Below are positions 40,451-46,486 of a DNA stretch of 46,486 nucleotides, in pieces. Under the pieces are notes generated by a model. It saw only the letters and a list, made by a program, of their open reading frames with translations. It was not told where the DNA came from and did not search any database. A program made the translations under genes and the position numbers. Origin of the DNA: Candidatus Zixiibacteriota bacterium (GTDB taxonomy: Bacteria; RBG-13-66-14; B26-G2; WVWN01); assembly GCA_030613505.1 (NCBI GenBank), contig JAUWLW010000023.1, forward strand, positions 1 through 46,486. Direction: 5' to 3'. Every line of letters starts with the position of its first letter. The first letter of the stretch is position 1.

Positions 40451-40482
40451 ATCTTCTCCGGTTGCGGTGATTTTTAACGTTG

Positions 40483-40511
40483 AAAATAACATAGGCGGCG
40501 CCTTTAGTCAA
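40483..40511 (-). promoter_or_regulatory. promoter of the carbamoyltransferase gene
   Basis: Minus strand: TTGACT (40511-40506), 17-bp spacer, TATTTT (40488-40483). The likely start near 40476 gives a leader of about 26 nt holding GGAGAAG. Confidence 0.7.
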
Positions 40512-40557
40512 TTGATGTTTGGGTTTCGGCTTGGCGCGTCGCGGCGCGCGTTTTTTA

Positions 40558-40586
40558 TTGCCGCTTATCGGTGTTTGTCGTATGCT
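40558..40586 (+). promoter_or_regulatory. candidate promoter of the PfkB-type kinase
   Basis: TTGCCG (40558-40563), 17-bp spacer, TATGCT (40581-40586); if used, transcription would begin at or next to GTG 40593. A rival is TTGGCG (40531-40536), 17 bp, TTTATT (40554-40559). Both match 4/6 in each box, so neither is firm. Confidence 0.35.
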
Positions 40587-40592
40587 GGAGAC

Positions 40593-41576
40593 GTGCGGGC
40601 CCGGAGTTTGGCGGAAGTATTGCGACGAGTGGAGAGGACGCGCGTCGTCGTCGCGGGCGACCCGTGCTTGGACGCGAACGTTTACGGCCGGGCGGGATCG
40701 GTTGCGAAGGAAGCGCCGGTCGTAGCGCTCGAGGCGGACGAAAAGGTCTTCGCCCCCGGGCAGGCGACTAACGTCGCCGCCAACGCCGCGACGTTGGGAG
40801 CCCGCGTTTTTTTTATCGGCGTCGCGGGCGACGACGAACGGCGCGCCCGGTTGGCCGGCCTGTTAAACGAATTAGGCGTGGACGCGGGCGGCCTCGTCGC
40901 CGAGGTCGGCCGGCCTACGACATATAAGATTAAATACGTAACGCGCGAAGCGCAGCGGCACGACCAGCACCTTTTCCACGCATACTGGCAGGAAGGAAGG
41001 CCGGCCGCACGCGGGACCGTCCGGCGGATGCGGGCGTTGGCGGCGGAGGCATTAAAAAACGCCCGGGCGTTGGTGCTCTCCGATTACGGTAACGGCACGC
41101 TTACCGCCGGCTTCGCGAAATGGCTTGTCGAGGAGAGCGCGCGACGGCGGGTCGTATCGGTTGCGAACGCGCGCGGCGACTTGAAGAAGTTTCGCGGCGC
41201 GACGGCCGCGGTGGCCAATATGGAAGAGCTTGCGGCTCTCGCCGGGCCGCGCGCGCTGGCCGGGGGCGACCTCGCGGCCGCTATGGACGCCGCGGCCCGA
41301 AGACTTAACGTCCGCTATTTAGTAATTACCGCCGGTGGAGAGGGAATGTACGTATGGCCGGTGCGGGGCCGCGCTCGACATTTTCCTCCGGCGGCGCGCG
41401 AAGTGGTCGACGTGACGGGGGCGGGCGATACCGTTACCGCGGCGCTTGCGGTCGCGCTGGGGGCCGGTTTTGGGCTATCGGCGGCGGGAACGCTTGCGAA
41501 CCTGGCCGCGGCGGCCGTTGTGGGCCGGGAGGGGACGTCCGTTGCCCGAGCGGTTGAACTGCGGCATTTCTTGTAG
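40593..41576 (+). CDS. PfkB-family sugar kinase, RfaE/HldE-like
   Basis: 328-residue ribokinase-fold kinase. VVVAGDPCLDANVYGRAGSV, then KEAPVVALE, PGQATNVAANAATLGARVFF with the sugar-binding GG/NVA pattern, LVLSDYGNGTL, LVITAGGEGMYVW and the anion hole plus catalytic base DVTGAGDTVTAALA. The order and the SDYG-x-G segment place it near the kinase half of heptose-7-phosphate kinase (RfaE/HldA), which serves LPS heptose synthesis; the usual SPEAPVPV reads AKEAPVVAL. The nucleotidyltransferase half of HldE is absent. The start is GTG 40593 (GGAG close upstream) or TTG 40608; a far longer open frame upstream overlaps the divergent gene and is not supported. Confidence 0.82.
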   Translation: MRARSLAEVLRRVERTRVVVAGDPCLDANVYGRAGSVAKEAPVVALEADEKVFAPGQATNVAANAATLGARVFFIGVAGDDERRARLAGLLNELGVDAGGLVAEVGRPTTYKIKYVTREAQRHDQHLFHAYWQEGRPAARGTVRRMRALAAEALKNARALVLSDYGNGTLTAGFAKWLVEESARRRVVSVANARGDLKKFRGATAAVANMEELAALAGPRALAGGDLAAAMDAAARRLNVRYLVITAGGEGMYVWPVRGRARHFPPAAREVVDVTGAGDTVTAALAVALGAGFGLSAAGTLANLAAAAVVGREGTSVARAVELRHFL

Positions 41577-41591
41577 CGCGGCGTTACCGTT

Positions 41592-41620
41592 TTGACAAGA
41601 AGCCGGCGGCGTGTTAGAAT
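41592..41620 (+). promoter_or_regulatory. sigma70-type promoter of the XRE-SH3-ImmA module
   Basis: TTGACA (41592-41597), 17-bp spacer, TAGAAT (41615-41620). The leader to ATG 41670 is about 43 nt. A 6-bp inverted repeat GGCGTT (41580-41585)/AACGCC (41622-41627) brackets the promoter and might be part of an operator, though it is short enough to be chance. Confidence 0.85.
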
Positions 41621-41669
41621 AAACGCCAGGGAAGGGAAACGCGTCTAAAATTATGTAATGAAATAAAGA

Positions 41670-42035
41670 ATGCTTACCCTTGGCGAAAAGATAAAAAAGT
41701 TGAGAACGGCGCGCGGCTATACGCAGAGCGCCTTCGCCCGCGAGCTCGATATTTCGCCCGGCTACCTCAGCCAGCTCGAGATGGGGTTGCGAAAGCCGTC
41801 TCGAGACCTTATCGGAAGGATGGCGGACACTCTGGACGCTTCTTTAGATTACTTACTACGTGATGAAAAGGGCCCTTCGGTAGAAGGCGTCCCCGAGGAG
41901 ATCGTCGAGTTTTTCCGCAGCGAGCACGTGACGGCTACGGACCGCGAAGAGCTGCTGTCCTTTTTCAGTTGGTGGCGCCGCGAGCGCGGGCGGCGGGGCC
42001 GGGCGGCGAAAGCCAAGAAGACAAAGGGCGCTTAA
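41670..42035 (+). CDS. XRE-family transcriptional regulator
   Basis: 121 residues. The N-terminal helix-turn-helix of the Cro/CI type is GEKIKKLRTARGYTQSAFAR then ELDISPGYLSQLEMGLRKPS (recognition helix around residues 30-45), ending at LDYLLRDEK. The C-terminal part, EEIVEFFRSEHVTATDREEL, is helical and ends in a Lys/Arg tail. Such proteins bind operators as dimers and often repress their own gene. It is first in a unit with an SH3-domain protein and an ImmA/IrrE peptidase; XRE regulators paired with ImmA-like peptidases (ImmR/ImmA, DdrO/IrrE) are relieved by cleavage. ATG 41670 has only a weak AAAG upstream. Confidence 0.88.
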   Translation: MLTLGEKIKKLRTARGYTQSAFARELDISPGYLSQLEMGLRKPSRDLIGRMADTLDASLDYLLRDEKGPSVEGVPEEIVEFFRSEHVTATDREELLSFFSWWRRERGRRGRAAKAKKTKGA

Positions 42036-42053
42036 TATTCGCAGGAGGTCGGA

Positions 42054-42416
42054 ATGGTTAGCAGGTCAATTTGGACCGCGACGTTGATTCTGGTATCGGC
42101 GGCGCTGGCGGCTGCCGCTAACGTAGAGCTCAAGCTATCTGCACCGCTGGCGGCGACGTTGAACGAAGCTTTCTGTTTGCACGAATCGCCCGACGGCGAC
42201 TCGGATATTATTATGTGCCTGAACGCGGGCGCGCCGTTGACGCTCGTCGCCCGGCTTAAGGATAACGGGGTTTTGGAAGGCGAAGAGGGTCACTGGTATA
42301 AGGCCGAGGTCGCGGGCGGCGCGGAAGGCTGGGTTTTCAGCGCCTATCTCGACATCCAACCGGCCGGCGAAGGAGATGCGACGGTCGACCCCGCCAACTC
42401 GCCGGAGGGGGATTGA
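42054..42416 (+). CDS. secreted bacterial SH3-domain protein
   Basis: 120 residues. Signal peptide MVSRSIWTATLILVSAALAA with cleavage after AAA, then one SH3b-like domain of about 65 residues: FCLHESPDGDSDIIMCLNAG, PLTLVARLKDN, WYKAEVAGGAEGWVFSAYLD. Bacterial SH3 domains bind peptidoglycan or mediate protein contacts outside the cytoplasm. A short acidic tail follows. GGAGG lies 7 nt upstream of ATG 42054. Its place between the XRE regulator (18 nt upstream) and the ImmA gene (20 nt downstream) is unusual, since the flanking genes act in the cytoplasm. Confidence 0.85.
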   Translation: MVSRSIWTATLILVSAALAAAANVELKLSAPLAATLNEAFCLHESPDGDSDIIMCLNAGAPLTLVARLKDNGVLEGEEGHWYKAEVAGGAEGWVFSAYLDIQPAGEGDATVDPANSPEGD

Positions 42417-42436
42417 AGTACTCCATCGGTTAGGCT

Positions 42437-42940
42437 ATGAAGCAGCGGGACGGAGGGTCGGCTGATGCAGAAAGGAGGGCCCAAGAGGTCGTCGACCGTT
42501 TCGGCTTGAAGGGGCCGCCGGTATCGCCGGGCGAAATATGTCGGGCTTTAGGGATTACCGTACGCGTCCGGCCGTTCGATTACGTAGCGGGTTTATTCAT
42601 AAACGACGACGTCTTTCCCGTAATAGTCGTTAATTCGCGCGAACGGCGCGTAAGGCAACGTTTCACCATCGCCCACGAGTTGGGCCATTATTTTTTGGGT
42701 CACGGCCGAAAATCCTTCGCGGAACCCGGAGGGCGAGGCCGTCGGGAACGGGACGCCGAGCGCTTCGCAGCCTGTTTGCTGATGCCCGCGGCCTGGGTGC
42801 GCCGTCAATGGAAGGCGTACGCAGCCAATTACGAAAACCGCCTGGCCATACTCGCCGACTTGTTTCAGGTGTCGTCCGCGGCTTTGAAGCGCCGCGTCAA
42901 GGAATTGGGTTTAAAGGGGCCGGCCCGGTTGAAAATATGA
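42437..42940 (+). CDS. ImmA/IrrE-family metallopeptidase
   Basis: 167-residue zinc peptidase. After a helical start (ERRAQEVVDRFGLKGPPVSP) comes GLFINDDVFPVIVVNS, the zinc site FTIAHELGHYFLGH (HExxH, about residues 79-83), then DAERFAACLLMPAAWVR with the third ligand Glu, and a small C-terminal helical part (FQVSSAALKRRVKEL). Relatives cut XRE repressors (ImmA of ICEBs1, IrrE/PprI of Deinococcus). The likely target is the XRE protein two genes upstream. The start ATG 42437 has a weak ribosome site. The stop overlaps the trmFO start as ATGA. Confidence 0.9.
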   Translation: MKQRDGGSADAERRAQEVVDRFGLKGPPVSPGEICRALGITVRVRPFDYVAGLFINDDVFPVIVVNSRERRVRQRFTIAHELGHYFLGHGRKSFAEPGGRGRRERDAERFAACLLMPAAWVRRQWKAYAANYENRLAILADLFQVSSAALKRRVKELGLKGPARLKI

Positions 42941-44247
42941 AAACGCCGATTACTGTTGTGGGCGGCGGCTTAGCGGGCGTAGAAGCGGCGTGGCAATGCG
43001 CCCGCTTTGGCGTGCCGGTAGAACTCTACGAGATGCGGCCCGCGACGATGACGCCGGCGCACCGCACCGGCGCTCTGGCGGAGTTGGTATGCAGCAACTC
43101 GTTTAAATCTATGGTGGACGGTACGGCGCCGGCTTTGTTGAAAGAGGAAATGCGCCGCTTGGGTTCGTTGACCCTTAAGGCCGCGGCGGCGTCCCGGGTT
43201 CCGGCCGGCGGCGCTTTGGCCGTAGACAGGGTGCGCTTCGCCGAAGAAGTTACCACCGCGCTCGAGGCGGAAGCCGGCGTCAACGTTACGCGCGTTGAAT
43301 TTGAAGAGTGGCCGCCCGCGCCCGCCGTCGTGGCCACCGGGCCGCTGACGTCGGAGGTTATGGCCGAGGCACTCGCCGACGCGGTAGGCCGTGGTAACCT
43401 GTACTTCTTTGACGCGCTCGCGCCCATAGTGTCGGCGGAGAGCGTCGATATGGGTAAAGCTTTCGAAGCCAGCCGGTACGACAAAGGCGACGGCGCGTAC
43501 GTCAACTGCCCGCTGACGGCGACGGAATACCGGGCGTTTACCTGCGCGCTGACCGCGGCGTCGACGGCTCCTTTTCGCGACTTCGAGAAGAAATTGTTCT
43601 TCGAGGGATGTGTACCGGTTGAGGAACTCGCGCGGCGCGGCGAAGACACGTTGCGGTTCGGGCCGATGAAGCCGGTCGGTCTGAAGGACCCGCGGACCGG
43701 TAGAAGGCCCTATGCCGTTTTGCAACTCCGCCCCGAGGTTTTAAGCCGCGAAATGTTCGGCCTCGTAGGCTTTCAGACGCGGCTCAAGCAGCGCGAACAA
43801 CGCCGCGTTTTCCAGATGATACCGGCCCTTGCTGAAGCCGAGTTCCTTCGTTACGGCGCCGCCCACCGCAACACGTATATTTGCTCCCCGACGGCGCTCG
43901 AAGCCACGACCGAGCTAAGCTCGAGGCGGGGCGTTTTCGTCGCGGGGCAATTGACGGGCGTGGAGGGGTATATGGAATCGGCCGCTACCGGCATCGTCGC
44001 CGGCATTAACGCGGCCAGGTTCGCTCGGGGCGAACCGTTCGTCTATCCGCCCCCCGAGACGGCGACGGGGGCGCTCCTTCGCTACATATCGACGGCCCCG
44101 GCGGCAACGTTCGCCCCTATGAACGTGAACTTCGGCCTGTTCCTGCCGGCCGGCGGAAAGGGGAAAAGGGACCGGCAACGCCGGGTCGTCGCCCGGGCGC
44201 GGGAGGCTTTTACTAAGTGGCTGGCAAATGTAGGGGAGGAATTTTAA
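42937..44247 (+). CDS. trmFO: TrmFO, folate-dependent tRNA U54 methyltransferase
   Basis: 436-residue flavoenzyme that uses methylenetetrahydrofolate and FAD to make m5U54 in the T-loop of tRNA. The FAD site is VVGGGLAGVEAAWQ at the N-terminus, then PAHRTGALAELVCSNSFKS, ALAVDR, VATGPLTS, and the close GVFVAGQLTGVEGYMESAATG. The conserved LxRxxQGGLP-type region and Cys residues in VCSNS and NCPLT fit the family. I begin at ATG 42937, which overlaps the ImmA stop (ATGA), because the FAD motif should start within a few residues. A glycosyltransferase gene follows 1 nt later. Confidence 0.94.
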   Translation: MKTPITVVGGGLAGVEAAWQCARFGVPVELYEMRPATMTPAHRTGALAELVCSNSFKSMVDGTAPALLKEEMRRLGSLTLKAAAASRVPAGGALAVDRVRFAEEVTTALEAEAGVNVTRVEFEEWPPAPAVVATGPLTSEVMAEALADAVGRGNLYFFDALAPIVSAESVDMGKAFEASRYDKGDGAYVNCPLTATEYRAFTCALTAASTAPFRDFEKKLFFEGCVPVEELARRGEDTLRFGPMKPVGLKDPRTGRRPYAVLQLRPEVLSREMFGLVGFQTRLKQREQRRVFQMIPALAEAEFLRYGAAHRNTYICSPTALEATTELSSRRGVFVAGQLTGVEGYMESAATGIVAGINAARFARGEPFVYPPPETATGALLRYISTAPAATFAPMNVNFGLFLPAGGKGKRDRQRRVVARAREAFTKWLANVGEEF

Positions 44248-44248
44248 A

Positions 44249-45772
44249 TTGGCCTTTAGGCTACCGGGAAAATTGTTGCCCTTATTCGGCCTTGCTGCGG
44301 CGGTCGTCATTTTCCTGGCCCTGACGGCCGCCTATTTCGATTACACGATCGACGACACGTACATATCGTTGCGGTACGCGCGCAACGTCGCCGCCGGTAG
44401 CGGGTTCGTCTTTGACGAGGCCGTCCCGCCGGTCGAGGGATATACGAATTTCCTGTGGATTACTTGCGAGGCGGCGCTTTTCGCTTTGGCCGTACCGGGT
44501 GACGTCGTGACGTGGGTGAAATTAATCGGCGTATTATGGGGGGTCGGGGTTTTGGCGGCGGCGTATCTAGTGGGTCGCGAGGCGTACGGCGCAGGGGCGG
44601 GGGCGTTCGCTGCGTTGTTCCTGGCCGGTACGGGCAATTTCGCCTTTTGGGCCGTGGGCGGTTTGGAAACGATGCAATACGTATGTTTAATATTATTCGC
44701 GTTACTGTTCACTATAAACGCCGGCCGGAGCTTCGCGCTCGCGGCCGCGGCGGGGACGGCGTGGGCCCTCGCGGCCCTGGCGCGCCCCGAGGGGCTCGTA
44801 TTGGCGGTAGTGACGTTAGCGTTTGGCGTCGCGGCCTCCCCTCGGGGACGGCAGAGATACAGATACCTGTCCGCCGGTGCGGTATTGGCGGTCGGTTACG
44901 GCGCTTACTTCGTTTGGCGGTACCATTTCTTCGACACGTTTTTACCTAATACCTATTACGCCCGGGCCGGTATTTCGCCGGCGACGTTTTTAGCGCGCGT
45001 GCGGGGGGTCCTGCCGTTTCTAATATACGCGGCGCCGCCGGCCGTTTTCGCTATGTGGCGAGGCCGAAAGGGTATAAATAAAAAAGCCGGTTTGGTTTGG
45101 GTTGCGGCAGCCACAAGTTTGATATTGGCGTTTGCAGCCAGGCGAGAGTGGATGCCGGGGTTCCGGTACGAGCTGCCGTTCGCGGCGTTTCTTTGGATTA
45201 CGGCCGCCGGAGCTTTCGCCGCTTTTATGCGGCCCCGTTCAAAAGTGGTTACGGCGGTCGTTACGGTTTTAGTCTTATTGTATATGTTTATACCGGGCGT
45301 ATTTCTTTTCAAAGAAACGTCTTACGCCGTCAGGCTGGACCGCGCTCACGTCGCCTTGGGTAAGTGGCTGCGGCGCGCAGCGCCGCCGGGCAGCTCGCTC
45401 GCCACCTGGGATATGGGTGCCGTACCCTACTTTTCGGAATTGCCCGTCGTATACGACGTCAATCCGGAAGGGCTATTATCGCGCGAGACTACGCGCCGCG
45501 GGTATAATCCCGCGTATTTCGTCGCCCGGCGGCCTTCCTTTTTTATATTATATAGCTCCCGCGCCTACGGGATAGCGGCGCCGCGGGGGAATTGGGCGTG
45601 GCGTTATTATCGGTCGGCGGCCTTCAACCGCGCGTACGTGTACCTCTTCACCTTTAGTTTCCGCGAAGACTATCACCTGCGAGTTTACGTCGCCAAGGGC
45701 GTCGAGCTCTCGCCGTCGGACGTAGCGGAGGGTGCGGCCCTGGCGGGCCTGAGTCGGAACTTCAGCCGGTAA
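44249..45772 (+). CDS. GT-C-like membrane glycosyltransferase
   Basis: 507-residue polytopic membrane protein with about ten helices. After the first helix the outside loop has DYTIDDTYISLRYARNVAAG then GFVFDEAVPPVEGYTNFLW, the acidic DD motif and G-x-G-x-VF/GYTNFLW pattern of GT-C transferases that use polyprenyl-phosphate sugars (PMT and arabinofuranosyltransferase-like). A soluble C-terminal part from about residue 360 follows. The donor and acceptor are not known; cell-surface glycan or protein glycosylation is inferred. The start is TTG 44249 with GGGGAGGA 9 nt upstream, 1 nt after trmFO. It ends in TAA at 45770-45772. Confidence 0.78.
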   Translation: MAFRLPGKLLPLFGLAAAVVIFLALTAAYFDYTIDDTYISLRYARNVAAGSGFVFDEAVPPVEGYTNFLWITCEAALFALAVPGDVVTWVKLIGVLWGVGVLAAAYLVGREAYGAGAGAFAALFLAGTGNFAFWAVGGLETMQYVCLILFALLFTINAGRSFALAAAAGTAWALAALARPEGLVLAVVTLAFGVAASPRGRQRYRYLSAGAVLAVGYGAYFVWRYHFFDTFLPNTYYARAGISPATFLARVRGVLPFLIYAAPPAVFAMWRGRKGINKKAGLVWVAAATSLILAFAARREWMPGFRYELPFAAFLWITAAGAFAAFMRPRSKVVTAVVTVLVLLYMFIPGVFLFKETSYAVRLDRAHVALGKWLRRAAPPGSSLATWDMGAVPYFSELPVVYDVNPEGLLSRETTRRGYNPAYFVARRPSFFILYSSRAYGIAAPRGNWAWRYYRSAAFNRAYVYLFTFSFREDYHLRVYVAKGVELSPSDVAEGAALAGLSRNFSR

Positions 45773-45831
45773 GTTTTTAGGCGCCGTTAAGGTCACCCAC
45801 TGAGTACGTACCATGCGGCGGCCGTTTTCTG

Positions 45832-45859
45832 TTGCTTTGTATTTAATAATTATTATAAT
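45832..45859 (+). promoter_or_regulatory. candidate promoter of the last gene
   Basis: TTGCTT (45832-45837), 16-bp spacer, perfect TATAAT (45854-45859), in an AT-rich patch unlike its surroundings. The leader to ATG 45906 would be about 40 nt. Confidence 0.55.
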
Positions 45860-45905
45860 AGTCAACGCATAAAGGTTAACGTAACCCTAATCGGTTGCGG
45901 TCGTT

Positions 45906-46486
45906 ATGTCGCTTCAGGAAAAAATCCCGCGGTCTCAAGGCCCTGCGAAGGTTCTCGGCAGCGTGTTAGGCGCGTTGACGTTTATATTCGCTGCCGCTTT
46001 ATTCTATTCGGTTTTGGATGCGGTTTTTATACGTTTGATTTTCCTGGGGGCGCGGTTTTCCGATTACGGCGTTATGACGTATTTCTACCGGTCGTACGTT
46101 CTTTACGCCGTTTTTTTAGCGGCGGCGGCCGGCGCCGCAGCCGTACTCGGCCTTTTGCTGAAAAGAATATGGCCGCGGCCATGGCCGGGTTTTGCAGCGG
46201 TGGCGGCGGGGGGCGCGTTGTGCTCGCCCGTTTTCGCGCTCGCCGCGTTGGCGAACAGGGCGGTAGCGTTGACTGTTACGCACCCGGTGATGCTCGCGGT
46301 CGACGTATTTGTATTGTTAGGGTGGCTTATTTTATCGGCGTCACTCGGCGCGAAGCTCTACAACCGGTTCGGGCCGGCTTCCCGCGGCCTGGGGCGCATC
46401 ACCTGGGCCGTTTTGGGATACGGCGGCGCGGGTTTGTTTGTCGGCGTTTTGTTGGCGGTATTCGCGCTCCCGGCCGTTACGCGGCC
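45906..46486 (+). CDS. partial polytopic membrane protein
   Basis: Open frame from ATG 45906 to the end of the window, 193 codons without a stop, so the C-terminus is missing. After about 15 polar residues (MSLQEKIPRSQGPAKVL) there is a series of hydrophobic helices: about residues 17-50 (GALTFIFAAALFYSVLDAVF), 65-85 (LYAVFLAAAAGAAAVLGLLL), 95-115, 125-145 and 165-185. No soluble domain is yet reached. This layout occurs before sulfatase-like domains of some surface enzymes, but nothing visible decides that. Codon use is like its neighbours. No clear Shine-Dalgarno. Confidence 0.6.
   Translation, partial: MSLQEKIPRSQGPAKVLGSVLGALTFIFAAALFYSVLDAVFIRLIFLGARFSDYGVMTYFYRSYVLYAVFLAAAAGAAAVLGLLLKRIWPRPWPGFAAVAAGGALCSPVFALAALANRAVALTVTHPVMLAVDVFVLLGWLILSASLGAKLYNRFGPASRGLGRITWAVLGYGGAGLFVGVLLAVFALPAVTR

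Noticed and set aside
40257-40592. Long N-terminal extension of the PfkB-type kinase frame, starting inside the divergent carbamoyltransferase gene
   Set aside because: The first 112 codons are antisense to the conserved N-terminus of the carbamoyltransferase and to its promoter, and the kinase family begins near VVVAGDPCLD. The open frame is an effect of high GC.
42808-42936. Upstream extension of trmFO overlapping the ImmA gene
   Set aside because: It reads the ImmA C-terminus in another frame. TrmFO should start with the FAD motif, and ATG 42937 has an ATGA overlap.

Overview
The window is 46.5 kb of GC-rich bacterial chromosome, densely coding on both strands. It reads as a draft-genome segment of an uncultured bacterium. 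The reasons are a complete-looking chain of housekeeping genes, Shine-Dalgarno sequences of the AGGAGG type, many GTG/TTG starts, sigma70-like promoters with 17-bp spacers, and several secreted or lipobox-bearing proteins of unknown family. Two unrelated-length secreted proteins end in the same tail (SLG-[RK]-V-[KR]-AL-[FY]-R). I associate that kind of ending with candidate phyla of the WOR-3/Coatesbacteria/Eisenbacteria type, but this is recollection and not proof. No tRNA, rRNA, CRISPR array, insertion sequence or prophage gene was recognised.

Left part (1-7900): single-gene units. These are a C39-like peptidase lipoprotein, two secreted propeller-like proteins with the shared C-terminal tail, an APC-family permease, a DOMON-like lipoprotein, an atypical SDR/epimerase that lacks the usual Tyr/Lys pair, and a small membrane protein resembling the membrane half of apolipoprotein N-acyltransferase-like enzymes, whose promoter predicts a nearly leaderless mRNA. 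A GNAT/SCP2-type acetyltransferase gene follows, decayed by frameshifts and an internal deletion. Several units have clear promoters and terminators.

Centre (8019-23728): one long division and cell wall (dcw) operon: mraZ-rsmH-ftsL-ftsI-murF-mraY-murD-ftsW-murG-murC-murB-ftsQ-ftsA-ftsZ. It starts at a near-consensus promoter followed by three GTGGT boxes at 10-bp period, which are probable MraZ operators, and ends at a strong terminator. murE and ddl are absent from the places they often occupy. The operon makes the UDP-MurNAc-pentapeptide/lipid II precursors (Mur enzymes, MraY, MurG), the septal synthase (FtsW/FtsI with PASTA domains) and the Z-ring (FtsQ, FtsL, FtsA, FtsZ).

Next (23748-27666, minus strand) is an infC-rpmI-rplT translation operon that appears to continue into pdxA, a soluble histidine kinase and a protein built of four repeats resembling homing-endonuclease-associated repeats. 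infC probably starts at ATC. From 28006 to 38679 (plus strand) lie a UbiB/AarF kinase, an AMMECR1-domain lipoprotein, a 5'-nucleotidase, a SelA-like protein without the PLP lysine and with a beta-grasp-like N-terminus, a YjbQ family protein, a creatininase-family hydrolase, glutamate formimidoyltransferase, a very large zinc-ribbon/pseudo-cyclase/ATPase/TPR protein, and a half-size GDT1 transporter gene interrupted by an amber codon.

The right end holds a divergent pair (carbamoyltransferase and PfkB/RfaE-like kinase), an XRE regulator, SH3-domain protein and ImmA/IrrE metallopeptidase module, trmFO, a GT-C-like membrane glycosyltransferase, and the beginning of a membrane protein that runs off the window.
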